Below the pieces are notes generated by a model that was not told the origin of the DNA, did not search any database, and saw nothing but the letters and a program-made list of their open reading frames with translations. Below are positions 1 to 10,560 of a DNA stretch of 64,000 bases, in pieces; positions within the stretch are counted from its first letter, which is position 1, and the number at the start of each line of letters is the position of its first letter. A program made the translations under genes and the position numbers. The DNA is from Owenia fusiformis. Taxonomy: Eukaryota > Annelida > Polychaeta > Sabellida > Oweniidae. The stretch is taken from positions 14,925,754-14,989,753 of the forward strand of contig CAIIXF020000011.1 in NCBI GenBank assembly GCA_903813345.2, given 5' to 3'.

Positions 1-929
1 GTATCATGGCACCTTAAGGCGAAGCTAAATTAAATCAAAAGTACAAAAAATGACTGCCAAATTTTTTTTGATAAAGACACATGTTTTAAAAATCTGTTTA
101 CCTTGTGTATGAATTGTATATCTTTACTAAAGAAACATGTCAAAGTTACATCACACATAAACGCATTTTTCATAACTATGAATTTGAGGTGCATGGATCC
201 CCAAAGCTAGCATGAAGAGTGTGAAGTGAGGCTACTTTGTGAGTTTCAAGGAGTAGCCTTGCAACAGTCCCACATTTGCAAGAATCCAAAATTTCCACAA
301 ATCATCTTACCTTTCCCAGGAACAAGGAAGGAGCATGAAAATATGCACTTCTTGCATTGTGAGAGTATAATAAAGCTCAAACCATTGTGAATTCTAAATA
401 TTTCATGTCTACCATTTTCATGGAATGAAAACTCGTATGGAAACTCAGCGTATCTAGAAATATCAAGCCGTGCCACACTGCCAATACGTGCAAAGAATTA
501 GCATATACAGAGTGTGTAATATTACAATCATTTTAACGTCATGTTTAATTAATAATACTTTGTGTTAATGTTTTAAATCATTCTCAGAATGGTATCACTC
601 CTTTAATTCCTGTGAATATTGATTTCCACATTTCTACTTTCAGGATTCCCAACCATGTGAAATGGACAATGGATTGCGTGATACATCTAAAATCTAACTT
701 GTCCTTGCAAGAGAACTACATAGTGTTCTTCAAAACAACTTAGCATACATACATCAGGATGACATGTCTCCACAGTATCTCACCCATTTTCAATGAGCCA
801 GCTTTGCTAAGGCATGGATGGACATATTTATTGGCGGTGTTCATGCAATTATAAATAGTTCATTGTACATGTATGAACAACAAGGAATGGAACTCTGTAA
901 CGAAATATTAAAGGTGACGAAAATGCAAC
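1..929. other. Upstream/intronic DNA of zinc-finger gene
   Basis: No coding exon is supported. A plausible splice acceptor (TTTCTACTTTCAG) ends near 645, so the coding exon that follows may begin about 285 bases before its start codon, with the promoter and any 5' exons to the left of the window. Small open frames here lack any recognisable motif. Confidence 0.4.
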
Positions 930-2897
930 ATGCATTCAACCAAAGATGAAATCAGTGAAAGTGATGAAAGACTAAAAATGATCTGTCAAAATGAAACACA
1001 CAAGTACAAATGTTCCATGAACGATAAGAAGATGTATGGAAATGAACCATTAAATCAAAAACATTTTAAGAAAAAATGCAAAATGGCGTCTCCATCAAAC
1101 GAATCCATGGTATATGACTGTGACATTTGTGCTAATTCTTTTAAACAAAAAGGTAACCTTTTTCGTCATGTTAAAGAAACTCACCAACTTTTTACACGCG
1201 AGAGGAAAAAAGATGTACAGTGCAATCATTGCTTTGAAAACTTTGATAAAAAAGCTAAGTTGGATGTGCATATAGTGAAAGAACATATTGATGTTGCTGC
1301 TGAAAAATTGATAACTAGACACAAATGTGAAATATGTGGAGTTGTAACACATGATCTCCCAAGACATAAGAAAGAAAAACATAGGATTGATCTTAATGGA
1401 TATAAATGTTCACAAGAAAACTGTGGGATGATAGCTCGCTCAAAAGCAGAATTAGAATTACATGTTTTGTCCCACAAAGGTGTGAAGCCTTTTGAATGTA
1501 AAATATGTGGGAGCAAATTCAGGTATGAAAAGAACATAAAATATCATATGGCCAGTTTTCATGATAAAAGTAGACCAAAGATTGGAGCAAGAACCAAGAC
1601 GAATGAAGTAACTTGTAGTGTGTGCCATAAAATTTTCTATCGGAAAACTGTATTAAAGAATCACATGTTAACTCATACAGGGAGGCGTTTTCAGTGTAAT
1701 ATGTGCGAAAAGTCATTTTCACGTAAAGATGTTCTGAATGGTCATATTAGGATTCAGCACACTGACACACAAAATCGTTATAAATGTGCGAAATGTGACG
1801 AGGGATTTATCACTAGATTTATGCTAAGGGAGCACTTATTTTATGCACATGAAGATTTTGCTTATCAATGTACAATATGTAACTTTGTTGTCTTCACTCG
1901 AAGTGATAAGTACACACACATAAAGCATAAACACAAAATAAAACATTTCTTAAAAGAACACATGAAACTTATACCATATAAGAAAACAGGAGAATGGAAA
2001 TCGAAAGTTGTAAAATGCTTAAAATGTAAAAGATGTAATTTAGTGTTTAGATATAAATACATGTTCAATCGGCATTCTGTTCTTTGTAAGAATCCAAAAT
2101 CATTAAAGTGCCAATATTGTCAACATTTATTCAAAAATAAAAAGGAACTTGAATCGCATGAACAATATCACTCTGAAAATAACAATGGGACTGCACTTAG
2201 ATATACATGTAGTTTATGTAAAGGGATTTACATCACTAAATCAATGGCATCTTGTCATATTACTCTGAGAAAGTGCCCTAAACTTCAGAAACACCAAAAT
2301 GGTAGAAACCTCGATCCCTGGACTGTACTTCATGAGAACCCTGTCAAAGAGAAGGAGACTTATGGTGAAATTGAGCAAGATTTTGATAGTGTATCGACAC
2401 TTGAATATGGAAATGATCAAGTATTTGACATTAAAGATGAAAGGGATGATAATGATATTGACGATGACGCTTTTACAGATGAATTTTTCTTTGGAAATCC
2501 ATCCAGTGATAAACGTGATTATCATGCAGATACTAAAGGGGAATATGTACCTAGCATTGGACCACATGTTGAAGCTATGATAAAGATTGAACCTGCAGAA
2601 GATTTTAACCATGAGAGTCCTACCTCTCATAACATTCTCACACTTGAAAACGACAATCATACTAGTCATATTGGAATTCCTTCCTTAAACTTTCCACACA
2701 CTAAAGAGAATAATACGACAAAAGAAACTGACTACCACAATATGATTAAAGCTGAAGAAACTGAACACATTAAAGAGGCAGATGCCAATTATATAGCTCA
2801 TCAGGATGAACAATTATTACATGTGGTGTCTTGGATGTTGAAAGAGGAACCTGGGTTGAATACAATAAATAATGAACAAACTAAACTGCTGGATTAA
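930..2897 (+). CDS. Multi-C2H2 zinc-finger protein, 655 aa, single exon
   Basis: Likely nuclear DNA-binding transcription regulator. About twelve C2H2-type fingers run from roughly residue 63 to 450, for example CDICANSFKQKGNLFRH, CKICGSKFRYEKNIKYH, CNMCEKSFSRKDVLNGH and CQYCQHLFKNKKELESH. Several linkers are irregular and the last finger ends in Cys instead of His (CSLCKG...CHITLRKC). The C-terminal 200 residues carry an acidic patch (DERDDNDIDDD) and repeated (I/K)xEP/EE motifs, such as IKIEP and LKEEPG, that resemble SUMO-acceptor or transactivation tails. There is no KRAB, SCAN, BTB or ZAD domain in this exon; one could lie in an upstream exon. The ATG at 930 is the first in frame; an earlier ATG at 923 is out of frame. 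The uninterrupted 1968-base frame in AT-rich DNA makes the gene secure. The ortholog is not recognised; it belongs to the large polydactyl ZNF class. Confidence 0.9.
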   Translation: MHSTKDEISESDERLKMICQNETHKYKCSMNDKKMYGNEPLNQKHFKKKCKMASPSNESMVYDCDICANSFKQKGNLFRHVKETHQLFTRERKKDVQCNHCFENFDKKAKLDVHIVKEHIDVAAEKLITRHKCEICGVVTHDLPRHKKEKHRIDLNGYKCSQENCGMIARSKAELELHVLSHKGVKPFECKICGSKFRYEKNIKYHMASFHDKSRPKIGARTKTNEVTCSVCHKIFYRKTVLKNHMLTHTGRRFQCNMCEKSFSRKDVLNGHIRIQHTDTQNRYKCAKCDEGFITRFMLREHLFYAHEDFAYQCTICNFVVFTRSDKYTHIKHKHKIKHFLKEHMKLIPYKKTGEWKSKVVKCLKCKRCNLVFRYKYMFNRHSVLCKNPKSLKCQYCQHLFKNKKELESHEQYHSENNNGTALRYTCSLCKGIYITKSMASCHITLRKCPKLQKHQNGRNLDPWTVLHENPVKEKETYGEIEQDFDSVSTLEYGNDQVFDIKDERDDNDIDDDAFTDEFFFGNPSSDKRDYHADTKGEYVPSIGPHVEAMIKIEPAEDFNHESPTSHNILTLENDNHTSHIGIPSLNFPHTKENNTTKETDYHNMIKAEETEHIKEADANYIAHQDEQLLHVVSWMLKEEPGLNTINNEQTKLLD

Positions 2898-4556
2898 CTA
2901 GGTTCAGTTATATTCTGAATAGAGGAGTTTCTAAATGATTTTGAAATCTCACTAATTCTCGTTTTTTCATGAGATTTTAAGAGATTTGTACATTTTACCT
3001 CTAATGACTTACTTTTCTTTCTTTTTAATAGCATATTTGAATTCAGTGATATGTTTCCTACAATAATAGCTTTGATTTACACATTCATGTCATTTAAATC
3101 ATTCTCCATGACATTTAAAAAAAACTTGGGCCAAATCTCCATTGATGTTATACTAAATTTCTTTAAAACCATGGTTTAATCGTATGACAACCAACATTTT
3201 CATGTTTAATCACAATATGTTCATTGACAGGGTCATTTAATAGTATGCCATTCAAATTTCAGACAGATTTAACTAACACAATTGCAAGCTTTTAGCATAG
3301 AACTCAATGGAAGGTTGGCCCAAGATGAACAAAGGTGACATCTATTATGTCAGCTTTATTCAGCTTTATTTAGCTATTTAGAAACTATACTATTGTGTCT
3401 TGACAATTACTTGATTTCTCCAATTCAGGAGTTTCATTAGTAGCAGGTAACAGGCGATTTTCACCGGTTGTTTTCACAAAATCGCCTGTTGTTTTTAGGG
3501 CCTTTCCAACTTTTCCATGTTAAATTAATGATTTCCATTAATTTTGCATGTGTGAAGTAAAACCCCTGCCAATAATTGTTTTTATAAGACAGTCTGAATA
3601 TGTGTCATTTGTTAACCATGTCAACCAGTCAATAATATCATGAAGCCACTCAAGATTCAAAGCAACTTCACTTGTTTTATAAGAAAAAGATTTTATGAAA
3701 ATATTCAACTTATAACTTGCTTGGTAATTATAAATTTTTATGTCACCACCCTAAGTGGTGACATATTGTTACTGTTAGTCTCCAATCTTTTTTTTGGATG
3801 GTGCTGGCTTTTGGTGTTTGGCATTCAGTGTTTGGTATCGGCAGTTAGCATCTGTAACAAATGGTAGTTGGTGACATTTTGCATGTTAAGGCCTTGTTGT
3901 ACATGTTATAATTGTATCCTTGTAAATTATTACCATGCATTTGATTTAGTGTCAATGTGGTTTTATGATTACTTGATACATGAATTGTTTAATACATTTT
4001 TTGAAAAGCAATAGAATTCAGCTGGTAACATTTTGCAAAGACCCACCATGTCTGACCATATTTGGATATCTAGCCAACTGAAAATCAACTTGGCCTAATA
4101 AAAACATGCATAGTGCTGATTCATTACATTCTGACCACGCATGGTCCCTCTTAGGATCTGATTGATTATTTAGTTCTAAAGCATGACTAGCTGGTGAGAA
4201 GTTTATTTTTTGTGAAAAATTAATTTATGAAGGTGCTATGACATGTTACATGTATAAGGAACAACTTTTGATTCATAGTCTGTTTTGTTATGCCTCTACA
4301 ATGCAGTAGGACTTTACTTTTTTTTTTTTACTTATTACACTCAAAAAATAAAATATTATTGATGAAGAAGGCGTGTTTGTTTTTACACAATTTTAATTGA
4401 ATGCTGTAGTTTTACTAGTGTACAAATAGTCACTGCCATTGAGGGAAATAGTGCAAAATATTTTCCTCAAGGGAATATCCACTGACATGTTCCCGAGGCT
4501 GCAGGCCGAGGGAACAAGTCAGTGGACAGGATATTCCCGAGAGGAAAATTTTTAGG
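2898..4556. other. 3' flank of ZNF gene, no gene seen
   Basis: Presumably 3' UTR then intergenic sequence. AATAAA-like hexamers occur near 4096 and 4346, but none can be assigned as the real poly(A) signal. It contains the short GTCACC hairpin element annotated separately. A fold-back motif with CCGAGG/CCTCGG arms lies near 4490-4515, just before the 15-bp minisatellite. Confidence 0.4.
3740..3895 (+). repeat. GTCACC-hairpin short interspersed element
   Basis: Starts with a perfect stem (GTCACCACC / GGTGGTGAC type) at 3742-3762, followed by ATATTGTTA. It ends near 3890 with a half copy of the stem (GGTGACATTTTGCATGTTAA). The same ~150-bp unit recurs at 39064-39205 and 48732-48865 in the same orientation. 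It is non-coding, with a G/T-rich core. Confidence 0.65.
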
Positions 4557-4742
4557 GTGCACCCCAGTTGTCCGAAACCCAGTTGTCCGAAACCCAGTTG
4601 TCCGAAACCCAGTTGTCCGAAACCCAGTTGTCCGAAACCCAGTTCTCCGAAACCCAGTTCTCCGAAACCCAGTTCTCCGAAACCCAGTTCTCCGAAACCC
4701 AGTTTTCCGAAACCCAGTTCTCCGAAACCCAGTTGTCCGAAA
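4557..4742. repeat. 15-bp minisatellite CCCAGTTGTCCGAAA
   Basis: About 12 tandem copies of a 15-bp unit, with the variants CCCAGTTGTCCGAAA and CCCAGTTCTCCGAAA. Because 15 is divisible by 3, several frames stay open on both strands (pentapeptides such as PKPSC and GFGQL). No start, splice or codon evidence supports translation. A reverse-oriented array of the same unit lies at 26196-26315, and diverged copies lie at 27712-28150. Confidence 0.9.
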
Positions 4743-5124
4743 AATTTAGTCATAATTTACCAGATAAAGGGGGACGCACCTCAAGCCAGTTTCATGTCAT
4801 GTATTTGGCAAAATCAATGGCATGGACGCATTCTGATGTATAGATCTCTCTCTCACTTTGAATTGCATCCATTACACGGCGTTACCAGAATGACAGGAAC
4901 GGGGGATTTATTTTACATTGTGATTCTAAAAAAGGTCATCAAAACACAATATATATTACGGAACAGTTGATCTTATCTTATTCAATATATTTTATATAGG
5001 CAAAATAAAATGAAACATTTTGAAACCGATAAAATACGGAGTGGCTCCAGGACCGACAATTGTCGGTACTGGAGACTGTCCAGGGGTATTTGCTGGGGTA
5101 CCGACAATTGTCGGCACTCTATCG

Positions 5125-6318
5125 CAGTACTGTCAACCCCCAAAGATTTTCTCGCGGGACAGATTTTTTAGACCCAGTTCCAAAAATTCGCGGGATTTTG
5201 CGGGACATCCACCTAAATTCGCGGAATTTCGCGGGACATTTAAGGGATTTGCGTGATTGCGCTAAAAGGTCAAATTTTGATCAAATTCGCGGGATTTCGC
5301 GGGGCCATTCGAGGGACAAACACGCTACTTGCGGGACAATTAACAGGGTAACTACCAAAGACTTCAGAGAGGGATAATTTTTCTAGACAAAGTGCCCTAA
5401 ATTCGCGGGATTTTGCGGGACATCCACCTTTTGCGGGATGTCGCAGGACATTCAAGGGATTTTTAATGTAAAAGTACTCTTGAATCAAACTTTCAGATAC
5501 TGATTTATCAAATATAATGCACTTAACTTAAGTAAACGGCAACACAATTCCACACAATTCCACACAATACGCATAGAACAATTATTAAACTATCAAAAAC
5601 CACGCTTTATGTGTGAGTACCGTAATCCGACACGAAATTCAAAAATTCTTGTGAATACTTTGCACTTATGGCGTTCGTGACCAACTATGAAACATTTACC
5701 CCCATAGTGTTATATATCAAAATGTACCTATTCGTATAGGGGTTCGATTATTCTACATCAAATTATGGGGAGTCAGGTTTCTTTTCGAGATATCAGTGTC
5801 CATTTATATTTTGGAACTCGCGTTTGCTAACATTTGTTCAGTTCTGAGATGAAGGCCGTGACACGCGTAGTAAAAAGGCCAACGTTGGAACTAATCGTGA
5901 CATACATCCCTTTTGCCGTAATTAAAATGAAATTTGCACTCTTCCTCTTTATTTTGATGATACCAAACGGCATGCTAGAAGCCAACTATGGTGTTATTTG
6001 GATCAAAATCATAGTTTTATAAGTGTACTATATGCTCCTTCCAAAAGCAGTCTTCGATGATCTGATGCACTGGGAGTTCGGCAGCACTTTTCAAATTAGG
6101 TAAACTTGACTCCTCAAAAGTGCAAAAACCTTAGCTTCTTATATCACAATATAATCACAATTATTTAGCCTCGGGGATTGTTACAATTTTGAAAATTCGC
6201 GGAGGTCAAGGCCGTCATTTGCGGGAATTCGCGGGACATTGCGGGACACGCGAATAAGCCAAATTTTGGTCAAATTCGCGGGATAATCCCGCCATTCGCG
6301 GGACACTTGACAGCTCTG
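5125..6318. mobile_element. 1.2-kb TIR element with 6-bp TSD, inserted in R1
   Basis: Bounded by the 6-bp TSD CTATCG (5119-5124 and 6319-6324). TIRs are CAGTACTGTCAA at the left and, on the other strand, CAGAGCTGTCAA at the right. The paralogous copy R2 has the unoccupied site CTATCG only once, at 8257-8262, which proves insertion. The interior carries many GCGGGA-type words near both ends (5150-5480 and 6180-6310) and a ~410-bp module at 5611-6022 that is also present in R itself. No transposase frame. CAG...TGTCAA ends resemble hAT superfamily termini, and 6-bp TSDs are described for some hAT-related groups; the class is inferred. Confidence 0.82.
5611..6022. repeat. Shared ~410-bp module, copy in the 6-bp-TSD element
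   Basis: Begins GAGTACCGTAATCCGACAC and is clearly similar by eye to 6906-7312 and 8846-9250 inside R copies 1 and 2. It includes a short hydrophobic reading frame (TYIPFAVIKMKFALFLF ... LEANYG) that aligns in the same frame with the R copies (TYIAIFVIQMKVELLFI ... LEANYG). Whether it is coding is unknown. Confidence 0.6.
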
Positions 6319-6457
6319 CTATCGTCACCTAGTAGTGTCAGATAGAGAACCGACAATTGTCGGTACGCAAGTGGCTGCTACGTGTTTTTGCTAGAGAGCC
6401 GACAATTTCATAAATAAATTCACTAGTCTACTTTTAATTCCATAAATAACTTCATCA

Positions 6458-6523
6458 GTGGTAGTCTAGTGGTTAGCGAGCACGATTCGAACACACGTTC
6501 CGAGTTCGAATCCCGGCAAGACC
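6458..6523 (+). repeat. tRNA-derived SINE-like head in R1
   Basis: Pol III type 2 promoter elements are visible: A-box-like TAGTCTAGTGG and B-box-like AGTTCGAATCC (6503-6513), about 40 bases apart. A T-arm-like CCGAG-loop-CCCGG follows. The acceptor stem does not pair and no CCA end is present, so it is a tRNA-related relic and not a functional tRNA gene. R2 has the same segment at 8391-8459. Confidence 0.6.
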
Positions 6524-6905
6524 TATTTTTTTCTTTTGAGGGGGGGATAGTGCTTCTTTTGCAGTATGGAATCGTACAGGCATTAACTTGTAGTGAGCCA
6601 TAATTTATTTCGACAAAAATTGATTCAACTTCCATCAAAATTGTCCTACAAGCTTCAATTAAAAAACATTTTAAAGCTCTTTTCTTGTTCTATCTAATGG
6701 GTCGATATATACAATTAGGAGGGGGGGGGGCGAAAGCCTCGAAAGCCTCGACCCCTACCCTTACTACGCCATGGCACAGGAGAAATATCTCATTTGGAAT
6801 ATATCACTGTTTACTTTGCGTTTGGTAGCTCTCTCATGCGAGATGGAATCGTGGCCATTAACTAAGGGAGCCAAATGCAACTTCCATCAAAAATTGTGCT
6901 ATAAG

Positions 6906-7312
6906 GTATGAGTACCGTAATCCAACACCAAATTCGAAAATTCATAACAATACTTTGCACATATGGCGTTCGTGACCAACTATGAAATGCTTACCCCCCA
7001 TAGTGTTATATATCAAAATGCACCTGTCCATATAGGGGTTCGATTGACCTACATCAAATTATAGGGAGTCAGCTTACTTTTTGAGATATCAGCGTCCGTT
7101 TATTGTAACTCGCGTTTGCTACCACTTCCTCAATTCTGATATGACAGGCAAACGCGTAGTAAACATCCTCACGTTCGGAACTATTTTGACCTACATCGCT
7201 ATTTTCGTAATTCAAATGAAAGTTGAACTCCTCTTTATTTTGATACCAAATAGTGGCATACTAGGTACCCTAGAAGCCAACTATGGGTTATTTAGAACGA
7301 TACCACAGGTTT
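6906..7312. repeat. Shared ~410-bp module, copy in R1
   Basis: Homologous to 5611-6022 and 8846-9250. A short open frame here (RVVNILTFGTILTYIAIF) stays in register between copies despite indels. That suggests constraint or recent common origin; no known protein domain is recognised. Confidence 0.55.
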
Positions 7313-7696
7313 TTAAATGGACTATATACCTTTTGGCGGATGGATATGGAACCTCATACCATACGATAAGCTCTAAAAAACATTCTAGCTATTTTCTTCT
7401 ATCTAATGGGTAGCAAACGTCCCTTCCTTTTTATTGGGTTTTCAACGTTACCATTCCCTGTTCCCGGGCTACCATTTTTTGACTGGGTTTGGTAATCCCC
7501 GGGTAACCGGGGCTAATGCCCTCCCCGGGTTTTGCACTTGTTCCCAAAATATCCGTATGATATCTGAAATATCCCCCCCGCGCATTGCGCATGCGCCAGA
7601 AAATTCGAAAATCAAGTCCTCTAGCGTGTAAACACAGCATATCTCCCGTACCGACAATTTATTTGTCGGTCCTCTAGCGTGCCACCACATCAGAGT

Positions 7697-7726
7697 CTAG
7701 AGTACCGACAATTGTCGGTACTCTAG
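7697..7726. repeat. Perfect 30-bp palindrome at right end of R1
   Basis: The half-site CTAGAGTACCGACAA is followed exactly by its reverse complement. The 16-bp core ACCGACAATTGTCGGT, exact or with one change, also occurs at 5052, 5100, 6349, 8190, 8238, 8287 and 22535. Versions with a short loop occur at 7650 and 22481. The cluster is confined to the R elements and may be a transposase-binding or cruciform end structure. Confidence 0.85.
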
Positions 7727-7743
7727 CCTTTACGGATAAAATA

Positions 7744-8165
7744 AGTTAACGCATAAAACTTTAAGAATATACAGTACACATATTACGTTGTCAAAATGTT
7801 TCGTCGCATTTAATTTCTTAGTCTCTGTCTCTTATCAAATCGTAAAATGTAAAAGAACAAAACATTCTAAACGTAATCACTTGGGATTAACTGGAAACGA
7901 AGACAGGCTGTCCTCGTATCAAATTGGATGTTCTCCCATTCGCAAGAAGTTTCATTTTCGCCATGTACTCACTTCATCTTTTTGAATTTAATCTCTATTT
8001 CTCGAACAGAGTACCTAAATGAAGAATAATTTTTGGTTTCAAAAGATGTACACGTCAACTTTACTCAATAAATGCCCACTGGCTTGGGAAAACTATTTCC
8101 CTTTTATGAACGCCCATCACACATTGGAAAAATTGTTGTTCCCTCTCAAAAAGCCCCATGGGGCA
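7744..8165. other. Spacer between R copies
   Basis: AT-rich DNA between the two R elements with their TSDs. No gene or repeat is recognised. Its presence shows that R1 and R2 are independent insertions (their TSDs differ) and not one tandem duplication. Confidence 0.5.
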
Positions 8166-8390
8166 TAAGGAAAACGGAGTGGCTCCAGGACCGACAATTG
8201 TCGGTACTGGAGACTGACCAGGGGTATTTGCTGGGGTACCGACAATTGTCGGCACTCTATCGTCAACTAGTAGTGCCAGATAGAGAACCGACAATTGTCG
8301 GTACGCAAGTGGCTGCTACGTGTTTTTGATAGAGAGCCGACAATTTCATAAATAAATGCAATACTTTTACTTTTAGCAATAACCACATCA

Positions 8391-8459
8391 CTGGTAGCCT
8401 CGTGGTTAGCGAGCACGACTCAAACACACTCGGTCCCGAGTTCGAATCCCGGCAATACC
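8391..8459 (+). repeat. tRNA-derived SINE-like head in R2
   Basis: A-box-like TAGCCTCGTGG and B-box-like AGTTCGAATCC (8439-8449), homologous to 6458-6523. It lacks a pairing acceptor stem, so it is a relic. Confidence 0.55.
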
Positions 8460-8845
8460 TACTTTTTTCTTTTGAAGGGGGGGGGAGCATAGTGCTCCTT
8501 TTGCAGTATGGAATCGTACAGGCATTAACTTGTAGTGAGCCATAATTTGTTTCGACAAAAATTGATTCAACTTCCATCAAAATTGTCCTACAAGCTTGAA
8601 TTAAAAAACATTTTAAAGCTCTTTTCTTGTTCTATCTAATGGGTCCATATATACAGTTAGGGGAGGGGATGCTTTCGCCCCCGTCGCTCTCTACCCTTAC
8701 TACGCCATGGCACAGGAGAAATATCTCATTTGGAATATATCACTGTTTACTTTGCGTTTGGTAGCTCTCTCATGCGAGATGGAATCGTGGCCATTAACTA
8801 AAGGAGCCAAATGCAACTTCCATCAAAAATTGTGCTATAAGATTT

Positions 8846-9250
8846 GAGTACCGTAATCCAACACCAAATTCGAAAATTCATAACAATACTTTGCACATAT
8901 GGCGTTCGTGACCAACTATGAAACGCTTACCCCCCATAGTGTTATATATCAAAATGCACCTGTCCATATAGGGGTTCGATTGACCTACATCAAATTATAG
9001 GGAGTCAGGTTACTTTTTGAGATATCAGCGTCCGTTTATTGTAACTCGCGTTTGCTACCACTTCCTCAATTCTGATATGACGGGCAAACGCGTAGTAAAC
9101 ATGCTCACGTTCGGAACTATTTTGACCTACATCGCTATTTTCGTAATTCAAATGAAAGTTGAACTCCTCTTTATTTTGACACCAAATAGTGGCATACTAG
9201 GTACCCTAGAAAGAGAAGCCAACTATGGGTTATTTAGAACGATACCACAG
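8846..9250. repeat. Shared ~410-bp module, copy in R2
   Basis: Nearly the same as 6906-7312. Relative to R1 it has a 6-base insertion just before the EANYG codons, which keeps the short hydrophobic frame open. Confidence 0.55.
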
Positions 9251-9800
9251 GTTTTTAAATGGACTATATAGGGGTTATACCTTTTGGCGGATGGATATTG
9301 AACCTCATACCATAAGCTTCAAATAAAAACATTCTAGCTATTTTCTTCTATCTAATGGGTAGCAAACGCCTCTTTCTACGCCTGATCGGCTCAGGAGAAA
9401 TATCCTGTCTGTTTAGAATATGGGTCTTTTTCAAAAGTTCGTCACTCAAAAGTTCAAATATTACATGCTCGATATCTCAACATTTTGAGAAGTATAGCCA
9501 AAAACGATTATTTTATTCAACTCAGTAGAGGTCAAAAAGATACTGAGGATAATATCAGGTGAAAATGTTAAAATTTGTTGAAGTTATTCACTTTTTTGGG
9601 CTTCGTGTCCAGCTGTTTTTGCAGTTTTTTTAAGCAATTTTGGGGGGTACATCAGAGATACATCCCCTGGATCTTTCTTTCTGGAAATGAGGCGGAAAAA
9701 TGTGTTGCCACAAGTCTACAGAGGTTATCTATGTGAATCATTTCGTTTTCAGATAATAAATCTACCATACTCGAAAAATAAGACAATGTCAATTTAGAAC

Positions 9801-10560
9801 TAACGTGCGTGATGCATGGTGTCAAACACCATCACGCACGTTATTCATGAGCTCCAGGCTGATTATTTTTACAAAAAGTCAGATGAAGTGTTTTTTCGAA
9901 AGGAGGATACACCGAGCTCTCATTGTGTTCAATGCTATATGAAGTATATATGGAAAATAATTTTTATGCTCAGTTGCGTGCATTATCGTTTTTCGTGTCA
10001 AACTCGTCACGCACGTTAGAAAGCCTATTTTCATACAAAATACGCGATCACATGTGTAAATGAAATTGTATTTTATTTACACATTTACGAGATGTTATAG
10101 ATCCAGTGGTAAGTTTCAACTCTGAAGCGGCAATATGGTCTTTATAAGTTGCTCGAAGATTGGTGTCAAACTTCGTTACGCACGTTAATCCGCCACGCAC
10201 GTAGTCCTTTATCTTAAATTTCTCGTTGATATAAAACGATTTTCACACACACCTAAATGTAAGAAAGGGAACATTCATCTGGAATCAGCAAATATTGTGG
10301 TTGTTTTCGTCATTAATCTGTTTTTTGACAACATAGCTTAATTTATATGTGATAAAAGTGTTCGTGTCAAGCAATCACGCACGTGTACATCTTGTCCTTA
10401 TGTTAATGGTTATGTCAATAGTCTTGTCAGGAGTGCCAAGCACTGATTTTTATTGCTTTTACTAATCTCAGTTTCACAGTTCAGAAAATTTCGTCAATTA
10501 TTGTATGCAGAAAATAGAATAGAACCAATAAAATTCTAACGTGCGTGACGTTTGACACCA
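9801..10560. repeat. Left subterminal repeats (GTCACGCACGTTA family)
   Basis: Copies near 9801 (a palindromic pair: AACGTGCGTGAT, then ATCACGCACGTT), 9998, 10175-10200, 10372 and 10541 (inverted). Most have GTGTCAA 5-12 bases before the CACGCACGT core. They match the copies at the right end of the same element. Confidence 0.75.

Larger units (their letters stand above)
5037..7734. mobile_element. DNA transposon R, copy 1 (9-bp TSD, Mutator-like)
   Basis: Flanked by a perfect 9-bp direct repeat GATAAAATA (5028-5036 and 7735-7743). The ends form an imperfect ~40-bp TIR beginning CGGAGTGGCTCCAG on the left and, read inward on the other strand, CGTAAAGGCTAGAG on the right. Both ends reach the palindrome ACCGACAATTGTCGGT. 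After removal of the 1194-bp insertion at 5125-6318, the element is about 1.5 kb. It contains a tRNA-like segment, repeated palindromes and no transposase, so it is non-autonomous. A 9-bp TSD is typical of Mutator-like elements; family assignment rests on that alone. A second copy, R2, lies at 8175-22565 in the same orientation. Confidence 0.8.

Noticed and set aside
4430-4970. Pro/Lys/Ser- or Gly/Phe-repeat proteins
   Set aside because: Translations of the 15-bp minisatellite; they stop soon after the array on each side.
6458-6523. Functional tRNA gene
   Set aside because: A and B boxes are present, but the acceptor stem does not pair and the anticodon arm is poor. Its twin in R2 shows it is transposon-borne.
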